Under the pieces are notes generated by a model. It worked only from the letters and a program-made list of their open reading frames with translations, was not told the DNA's origin and made no database searches. Of a stretch of DNA of 13,238 bases, positions 7,801 through 13,238 are shown in pieces. The stretch is from positions 588,713-601,950 of the forward strand of contig KQ481977.1 of the NCBI GenBank assembly GCA_001430745.1, read 5' to 3'. The stretch comes from Auxenochlorella pyrenoidosa. Lineage: Eukaryota; Chlorophyta; Trebouxiophyceae; Chlorellales; Chlorellaceae. The translations under genes were made by a program, and so were the position numbers. The first letter of the stretch is position 1; every line of letters begins with the position of its first letter.

Positions 7801-9647
7801 GCCGTTCCGGCCTCCCTGCTCTGGTGGGCGCATGCCTTGTGGTTGGCAGGGCGGCTGGCAGCGGCGCAGCCTGCTCCGCCGCCTGCAACCCACCACCTTG
7901 GCCCTTGCCTGCAGGCCGAGCACTTCAGGGGCCTGCTGAGGGAGGCTCTAGAGCGCGCCGAGCAGCAGCAGCGGCAGCAGCTGCGCCGGCAGGCGGAGCA
8001 GCTGACGGCGGCGCATGCAGGTGGGTCCGGGCCCGGGCCGCAGGCGGGCGGGCAGGCTGGGTCCCAGGCTTGCTGCGCAGGCGGCGACGCTGCTTGTGTG
8101 GCGCCTCCAGAGCCTTCTGCCCTCAGCGGTTTCGAAAGGATCTTACGGGTGCTGAACTCAACCCTCAGCAACGTGCGCATCCCATCGGCCGCAGAGATGA
8201 CCGTGCACGAGCGCCTGGAGCGGTCTGCCAGGCTGGACGCCTTGAGGGAGCGTGTGAACGCGCTCGAGGCGGCTCTGCGGCAGCGCAGGTGCGCGCGCCG
8301 GCCCCCGCCCCCTGCAGAAGGATGCTGCAGCGCTGGATGGGCGCGCAGCCTCGCACGCCGCATGCGCTCTGGTGCCTGGCAGCGCTCTCTTGTGTTTGCC
8401 AGGGAGGGCTGCGCATGCTGTACCTCCGGCAGAGCAGCCCATCCGCAGCCCCTGTCGCCTGCCGGCTGCCCCTGCTTTTTGAGCGTGCGACCCTCCTTCT
8501 CCTGCCTGCCCTCATGCTGTGACGCGCGCCGCAAAGTGCTGCGCCGTGTCGCCCGTTGCGTGCTGGCAGGCCCTGGCCCACCGCGCCGCGCGCCCCCGCC
8601 CCCCCCTGCCTGCAGCGACGAGCAGCGCACCAGCCATGGGGCGCACCAGCTGTCGCTGGCTGTCGCTGTGCTGCGTTCGGCGCTGGCGGCAGGCGGGCCC
8701 CTGGGCGAGGCGCTCGGCATGCTGCAGGGGCTTGCCGAGAGGGATGCCGTTGTGGCGGCGGCGGTGCGGGCGGTGAGGCGCCGCTCGCCGCGCCCGCGCG
8801 GCGCAGCTGTGTGCCTGCAGCGCCGCCTGGCTCGCTACGGGCTGCGCTGTGGGCGCATGCCTGTGGGTGGCTGCAGTGGGGGCTGGGCGCCAGGGCGAGT
8901 GCGTCACAGGCGATGCAGGCGCGGCGGCGGGGACCTGGCACAGCTTGCCCACACACTGCAGTCTGGTGGGGGCCTGGTGTTGCTTGCCCACACGGCGCCC
9001 TTGCCCCTGACGCCCTGCCCGCGCCTGCAGGTGCCCGCCGGCGCCGCCGCCGCGCCGGTGCCCACCCGCGCGCAGCTGTCCGACCGCTTTGTGGATGTGG
9101 CGCGCCTGGCGCGCCAGCTGTCGATGCTGCCCGAGGGGCAGGGCGGCATGCTGTCGCTCGCGGTGGCCAAGCTGGCGGCTGCGCTCAAGGCAGGCCTGGG
9201 AGGGGGGGGGGGTGGTCTTTCTTTTTGGGCTGTCAGGGCATGGTGCACGGACCGTGCTGCCGGGAAGGAGCGACCCAGTGCGATGTTGTCGGCTGCGTTT
9301 GCCGTCCTGTTTTGCTGGAGGTCGATGCTGTGGGGGTCAATGCCCTGTGGCCGGCTAACGTGGCGCGCCACGCCACCGCGCTTCCCTTGCAGATCGCCGA
9401 GCGCGGCCCGCTGGCGGCCGCCCTGCCCGGCGACGGCATTGACCGCCGCCTGGCGGCTGCGCAGCAGGCGGTTGTGGACGGCAAGCTGCTCGCAGCTGCC
9501 GCGGAGCTGGGGTCTGCAGTGGAGGGCACCGCTGCGGCGCCGGTGGTGGCGGCATGGGCAGCAGCCGTGAAGGCCCGCGCGGCGGCGGAGCAGTCTGCAG
9601 CGCTGCTGGAGGCGCATGCTGCGGCAGAGGCAGCTAGCCTGGCGTGA
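4805..9647 (+). CDS. MIC60: MIC60/mitofilin, MICOS complex core subunit (11 exons, 816 aa)
   Basis: Exons: 4805-4870, 4973-5857, 6200-6532, 6745-6865, 7049-7178, 7578-7722, 7915-8020, 8195-8288, 8616-8772, 9031-9189, 9393-9647; total 2451 nt, all phases matching. MIC60 anchors in the mitochondrial inner membrane and, with other MICOS proteins, forms crista junctions and outer-membrane contacts. Visible parts: an Arg/Ala-rich presequence (1-22) with a probable cut at RGF|ASKK; an Ala/Pro/Thr/Ser-rich linker (about 35-195); a membrane segment about 211-226 with GGLVG, the GxxxG motif known from MIC60; an acidic Ala/Glu-rich stretch; coiled coil from about 318; and the C-terminal mitofilin domain (about 630-816) with HGAHQLSLAVAVLRSAL, LSDRFVDVARLARQL, GGMLSLAVAKLAAALK and a last helix ending ASLA-stop. 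The family is about 540 (yeast) to 760 (human) residues; the excess here is mainly the linker. Start chosen for the presequence; an in-frame ATG at 4643 is less likely. Exon 8 could instead begin at 8111. Confidence 0.93.
5060..5520 (+). repeat. Ala/Pro-rich low-complexity coding stretch in MIC60
   Basis: Within exon 2 of MIC60 the protein is dominated by Ala, Pro, Ser, Thr and Lys, with recurring AAKPAAPA-type units, ending in a Gly/Ser patch (GGGPGAPGGGGSSGN) just before the membrane segment. It is predicted disordered. Given MIC60 topology (N-terminus in the matrix, C-terminus in the intermembrane space), it would lie in the matrix after presequence removal. The composition suggests growth by slippage in GC-rich codons. 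Confidence 0.8.
6866..7048 (+). other. GC-AG intron 4 of MIC60
   Basis: The donor reads CCAG|GCAAGC and the acceptor CTGCTGCAG|ACG, phase 1 on both sides, joining PSEPSP to AAVRTKQLLG through a split Asp codon. A GT donor at 6896 (GGC|GTGCGG) would also keep phase 1 and add ten residues, but it matches the donor consensus poorly. Confidence 0.65.
7197..7268 (+). repeat. 12-bp minisatellite, about six copies, in MIC60 intron 5
   Basis: Six head-to-tail 12-base units start at 7197, 7209, 7221, 7233, 7245 and 7257. The consensus is GCCTGCAGCCCC or GCCTGCTGCCTC, and the last copy is the most diverged. The array lies in the intron between exons 7049-7178 and 7578-7722. Several copies contain CTGCAG, the same string that serves as the true acceptor of most introns here. 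Confidence 0.85.
9190..9392 (+). other. GC-AG intron 10 of MIC60
   Basis: The donor reads AAG|GCAGGC and the acceptor CCCTTGCAG|ATC, both phase 0, joining LAAALK to IAERGPLAAAL inside the mitofilin domain. The nearby GT candidates at 9212 and 9215 leave phase 1 and do not fit. An 11-base G run (9202-9212) follows the donor by a dozen bases. Confidence 0.7.
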
Positions 9648-9773
9648 CGCCAGCCTGGCGTTGGTCACCCCCAACCCAACCTTCCCAAGCGGGGGTGCTG
9701 CTTGGCGGCTGCCTTCACCAGCACTGCCCTGTTGCCACCTTGCCTGTCCGCCTTGTGTTCTGCCGGCAGCCTG

Positions 9774-9778
9774 TGTAA
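9774..9778 (+). terminator. TGTAA polyadenylation signal of MIC60
   Basis: TGTAA is the usual poly(A) signal of chlorophyte green algae. It stands 126 bases after the MIC60 stop and is the only copy I found between that stop and the next gene. Cleavage would be expected some 10-20 bases downstream. Confidence 0.65.
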
Positions 9779-10269
9779 CACTTTTTGCACTCCTTGGCGC
9801 TGGCTGGAGCCACTGTCGGCATCCGGCTGGCTCGGGTGACCAGTGGCCACCAGTGGCGGTTGCAACATCCTGATTGTGCCGTTTGCCTCCTCTCGGCTGA
9901 GCTCTGCGCCGCATTGAGCATGAGACAGGGATAGACAATGGTCTGGTGCGTCAGTTGCTCTCCTCGGATGGGGCAAATGGAGGACAGCAAGGGGGCAGTG
10001 CGCAGCTTCCTCGCTGGCGGCACCATCCCGCTCCCTGCGCTGTGGCAGGTGGGCAGGACCAGCTCGCACATCGCCGGCAGGCAGGCGCTCTGGTCAATCC
10101 ACCCTCACCTTGCTCTTGCCTGAGAGGTGTGAAGGAGCTCTCTTGAGCCCCGGCGCGGTTTCGTTTCGGCCGCGGCCTCCGCCGCATCTGCCAATCGCGT
10201 GTGCGAGCAGCAGCTCACGTGTATTTAGACACATACAGGCATCGCCGGAAAAGAGGCCGCGCCATCGGG
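9779..10269. other. Tandem intergenic region upstream of the NHL-repeat gene
   Basis: This stretch of about 490 bases follows the MIC60 poly(A) signal and precedes the NHL gene ATG. I see no exon with matching splice phases, no tRNA-like fold and no repeat. A CACGTG (G-box/E-box type) sequence stands at 10216-10221, followed by an AT-rich patch reading GTATTTAG about 45 bases before the ATG. Together they could be core promoter elements, but this is inference. Confidence 0.4.
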
Positions 10270-13024
10270 ATGCGCAGGATTGTCAGAGGTGCTGGCAGCA
10301 GCGGCGGCGGCAGCGGGCCTCTGCGACCGCAGTCCCCTGGCCTCACAAATCGTGGCGTGGTTCTGGTGGTGCTCGTGGTGCTGATGTGCTCTGGTGAGCC
10401 AGCAGGAGCTGGCAAGTTGGCGAGCCCACCACGTTTGAGCCAAGAGAGCCCCTCCTTTGGCTGCTGCATATCACCCGCGTGACACACTGCTGCATCCGCC
10501 TGCCGCCCACACGTGCGCGGCTCCCGCCGCCCTCGCCTGCCCAGCCACCCCCTGCCAGGGTGCGCGCTCGCTTGGCGGCAGCGCCGCGACGGGCCAGGGG
10601 CGGCGCGGCAGGGCCCTGCTGCAAGTCCTCGAGTACCAGGCAAGCAGCAGGAGCGGGCAGCAGGAGGGGTGGGAGGAGCGGGGTGGGGTGGGATCCTTGC
10701 AGTTTTTGTGCAATGCGTCGGGTGCTGCACCCGGCTGGGCAGCCTGGCAGCAGGCGCGCCTCGCAGTCCGTGTCACTTGCAGCTTGCCAGCACTGCCAGG
10801 GCACGTCCACCCTCCGACTCTGGCAGCCACAGGCCTCCAACCAAACAGCCACCCCCGCTGCTCCCCCCGCGCCACGCCCCGCAGTGGAACGCGACCCTGG
10901 GCGGCCCCGGCGAGGCGCTGGGCAAGTTTGCCACACCCGGCGGCATTGCCGCGGACACCGCCACGGGGGAGCTCTTTGTCGCCGATTCTGACAACTCGCG
11001 CGTCCAGCGGCTGGCGCCCAACGGCACCGTGCTGGCGGCCTGGGGCTCCCTGGGGTCCAGTGAGCCGCCGCCCCCTGCCCGTTGTCGATTCGCCCGCGGA
11101 CGCTCTGAGCCGCGCCCTGCTGCGTGGGCAGCGGTGCGTGCAGGAGCCGCGGCCGCGGGGGAATGGGGGTTTGCGCGCCCACATGCGCGCGTGCCCTCAT
11201 GCGCACGCGTACACGTATCAACGCGCTTACATGCCCCCCCCCCTTCCCCCCGCAGACGTAACCGAGTTTGACTTCCCCAGTGACGTGGCGCTGGACGAGG
11301 CGCGCAAGCGGGTGTATGTGGCCGACACCTACAACAACCGCGTCGTGGTGGGCGCTGCCGCCTGGCTGCCATGGCATGCCGACACGCGGCAGCGGCTTCG
11401 CCCGAGGGCTTCGCGACGGTGTGTCAGCGGTTTGACAAGGCAGCTCTGAGGGGGCTCTGCACTCTGCTGCTGTTCTGCATGAACCGCCGCCCGTGCACGC
11501 CACGTGGTGCTCGCCCTCCCCGCAGGTGTACAACTACACTGGCGGCTTCCTGGCAAGCTTTGGCTCCCCGGGCAGCGAGGACGGCAACTTCTCCGCCGTC
11601 AACGGCGTGTGCACCGACCGCTTTGGCAACATGTGCGTCGCGCATAGCGCACTGCAGCCGCCCCGGCCGCCGCTGCTGCCGTTTGCGCCTGCCTGCATGC
11701 GCTGGCCTTGCACTCCACCTGCGGCCAGGCTCGCGACATGTCGTGCAGCCGCACGCCCAACCGGTGCCGCCCTGAGTCCCATCCTTCCCTGCCCCCCGCT
11801 CCCCGGGGCAGATATGTGACCGAGGACGGCGGGCCCGACGAGGACGGCAACGCGCGCGTGCAGAAGTTCAGCCCGCAGTACCAGTTCCTGCTCAAGGTCG
11901 GCGGCCCCGGCAGCGGCAACCTGCAGGTGCGCTGCCGCACCCTTCGGCTCGTTGCCACTGCAGGCGGGTGGCGCTCACTTCCTTGCAGGCCGCCCCCCAG
12001 CTCGCTGCCGGCGTGCAAGGGTGTCTGGAGGGGGGTGGCGGGGCATGCTGTGGCCGTTGCATGCGGTATGTGCTGCGAGGCATCGAGCAGGGGCGGCAGG
12101 GGAGGGCCCGCGCCAGGCAGTGCGCGGCTGCCCGCCGCTCTTGCCACATGCCCTGGGGCCGTCTTTCTCGTACGGCAAGCCACCTGCCGCAGCAGCGCCC
12201 TCCCTGGGTCTAGGGCATAGTTCGTGGTGCAACCTTTCCTGACAGATGACAGCTTCCCACCGCGCCCCCACCCCCAACGCCCCATCCTGTCGCAGTTTTG
12301 GTACCCGCTGGGCTGCGCCGTGAGCCGCAGCGGCATCCTGTACGTGGCAGACTCGCTCAACGACCGCGTGCAGCGCATTAACGCCACAACCGGCGCCTTC
12401 CTGGGCGTCATCGGCGGCACCGGCCCCAAGCCCGGCCAGTTCTACAGCCCGGGATACCTCAAGGTGGACCCGGCAGACGGCACTGTGTGGTGAGCGGCTG
12501 AGCACCTTTGCTGTGCTATGCTGTGCTATGAGGGCATTGCTGCCCATGCTAAGCACCTGCTGTTGCACCAGTCTCGGCCGCGCTCTGCGCCGCCTGCCGC
12601 GGGGTGCTGGGAGAGCGGAGATGCCTGGCTGGCCACTCTCCCAGCCGCCGGCGCACTTCCCACTGTGGCTGGCAGGCCGCGCTCGCTCTCGCCTAGACAT
12701 CGTACCTGCAACAGCCTGTCTGGATGTATGCAATCGAGCATGCCTTGCACTGGTGAAGGGCTCTTGAGACCGGGAGCTGTGCCTGCCCTCCCCCCTGTCC
12801 TGCCCGACAGGGTAACTGACCAGTACAACTATCGGGTGCAAAAGTTTGGCCCCACCGGGCGCTTCCTGTCCTCCTTTGGGGCGCGAGGCCGCACCGCCGG
12901 GCGCTTCCAGCAGCCCCTGGGCATCGCGCTGCTGCCGGCGCCGGCGGGCGTGGCGGGCGGCCCCCGCGTCGCCGTGTCGGACAGCACCCTCAACAACGTG
13001 CAGCTGTTTGACCCCACCCTGTGA
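10270..13024 (+). CDS. Secreted NHL-repeat beta-propeller protein (8 exons, 371 aa)
   Basis: Exons: 10270-10393, 10545-10639, 10885-11059, 11256-11347, 11526-11632, 11812-11926, 12296-12489, 12811-13024; total 1116 nt, phases consistent. The N-terminus has basic residues and a hydrophobic core (29-41, GVVLVVLVVLMCS) with likely cleavage after CQGA (about 48), followed by RALLQ, a sequence often seen just after algal signal peptides. From residue 74 six NHL repeats follow, each with a P-x-G/D-hA start and a LYVAD/IYVTE-x-x-N-x-RV core: ELFVADSDNSRVQRL, RVYVADTYNNRVVVY, GNIYVTED...NARVQKF, ILYVADSLNDRVQRI, TVWVTDQYNYRVQKF and RVAVSDSTLNNVQLF. Six NHL units normally close one propeller. NHL propellers bind proteins, RNA or ligands; here the signal peptide points to the cell surface or outside, and no catalytic residues are apparent. 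The partner is unknown. The stop overlaps a donor-like GTGAGC, so further exons past the window cannot be excluded. Confidence 0.9.
10640..10884 (+). other. GC-AG intron 2 of the NHL-repeat gene
   Basis: The donor reads CAG|GCAAGC and the acceptor CCCCGCAG|TGG, both phase 0, joining LLQVLEYQ to WNATLGG, the first blade strand. A GT donor at 10688 (GGG|GTGGGA) would also be in phase and add 16 Gly/Ser/Gln-rich residues, but it fits the consensus less well. Confidence 0.65.
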
Positions 13025-13238
13025 GCGCTGGCCCCACGCTGTGCGCGCTGCGTGTGTCATGCTGTGAGGCGGCGCAGCTGCTTTGGGATGAACAGCGTGC
13101 AGCTGTTTGCGCCTTGCTTGCCCACCCACACAAATGAGCGCTGTGGTGTGGCCCGCCTGCCAGTGGAGTTGCACTTGCCGCTGACAATGTCCCTGCTGAG
13201 CCTGCGACTGGGCGCGCTGCTGCTGACCCCTCACACCC
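13025..13238 (+). other. Sequence downstream of the NHL-gene stop (3' UTR or intron)
   Basis: No TGTAA signal is found between the stop and the window end, so the transcript runs past the edge. The 19-base stretch at 12992-13010, which encodes the end of the last blade (NNVQLF), recurs with one mismatch at 13091-13109. No clear exon is seen. Confidence 0.4.

Noticed and set aside
8111..8194. Extra coding sequence before MIC60 exon 8 (reading EPSALSGFERILRVL)
   Set aside because: An acceptor at 8110 keeps frame, but joining at 8195 gives an unbroken coiled coil, and the intervening stretch contains a CTGAAC-type branch point and is less GC-rich. Kept only as an alternative.
7473..8720. 415-codon minus-strand open frame
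   Set aside because: It is antisense to MIC60 exons that carry clear family motifs and phase-matched splice sites; its translation is low-complexity Ala/Arg/Ser.
7600..9570. 656-codon plus-strand open frame read as one continuous gene
   Set aside because: It contains true MIC60 exons but also reads through introns with good donors and acceptors. Removing these introns restores the mitofilin domain, and the last exon is in another frame.
11975..13234. 419-codon minus-strand open frame
   Set aside because: It lies antisense to the NHL exons and introns, has no recognisable domain, and is the kind of frame that 70% GC sequence produces by chance.
1..13238. CRISPR array, insertion sequence, tRNA or rRNA gene
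   Set aside because: No regularly spaced repeats, terminal inverted repeats with a transposase frame, cloverleaf sequence or rRNA-like conserved stretch was seen on either strand.

Overview
The window is nuclear DNA of a GC-rich green alga, most likely a trebouxiophyte of the Chlorella/Micractinium/Auxenochlorella type. This placement is inferred from intron-dense protein genes with short GC-rich introns, acceptors that are mostly CTGCAG or CCCGCAG, a TGTAA polyadenylation signal, Ala/Gln/Arg-rich proteins and the protein families present. It is not prokaryotic: no gene reads through without splicing, and the long unspliced ORFs on both strands are by-products of high GC. I rebuilt three genes by joining exons whose splice phases match; the two complete models total exact multiples of three.

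Region by region. (1) 1-4079, minus strand: the 5' part (11 exons) of a receptor-like protein kinase. It has a signal peptide, an N-glycosylatable ectodomain with beta-helix-like rungs, one membrane segment, a basic and Ser-rich juxtamembrane stretch, and the start of a kinase domain that runs off the left edge. (2) 4080-4804: a head-to-head intergenic region, lower in GC, acting as a shared promoter. (3) 4805-9647, plus strand: an 11-exon gene for MIC60/mitofilin, the inner-membrane organiser of mitochondrial crista junctions (816 aa). It has a presequence, a very long Ala/Pro linker, a GxxxG membrane segment, coiled coil and the C-terminal mitofilin domain. A TGTAA signal lies at 9774. (4) 9648-10269: 3' UTR and a tandem intergenic region. 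(5) 10270-13024, plus strand: an 8-exon gene for a secreted six-bladed NHL-repeat beta-propeller (371 aa). (6) 13025-13238: sequence downstream of the stop, possibly an intron or 3' UTR.

The three genes do not form a pathway. Two encode secretory-pathway proteins (a surface kinase and a secreted propeller) and one a mitochondrial protein. What stands out is the gene structure: at least five of 27 introns appear to start with GC rather than GT. Other points are the divergent glycine loop of the kinase, the displaced membrane segment of MIC60, a G-rich tract on the template strand of a kinase intron, and a 12-bp minisatellite carrying repeated decoy splice acceptors. I see no sign of a mobile element, CRISPR array, RNA gene or wholly new system.
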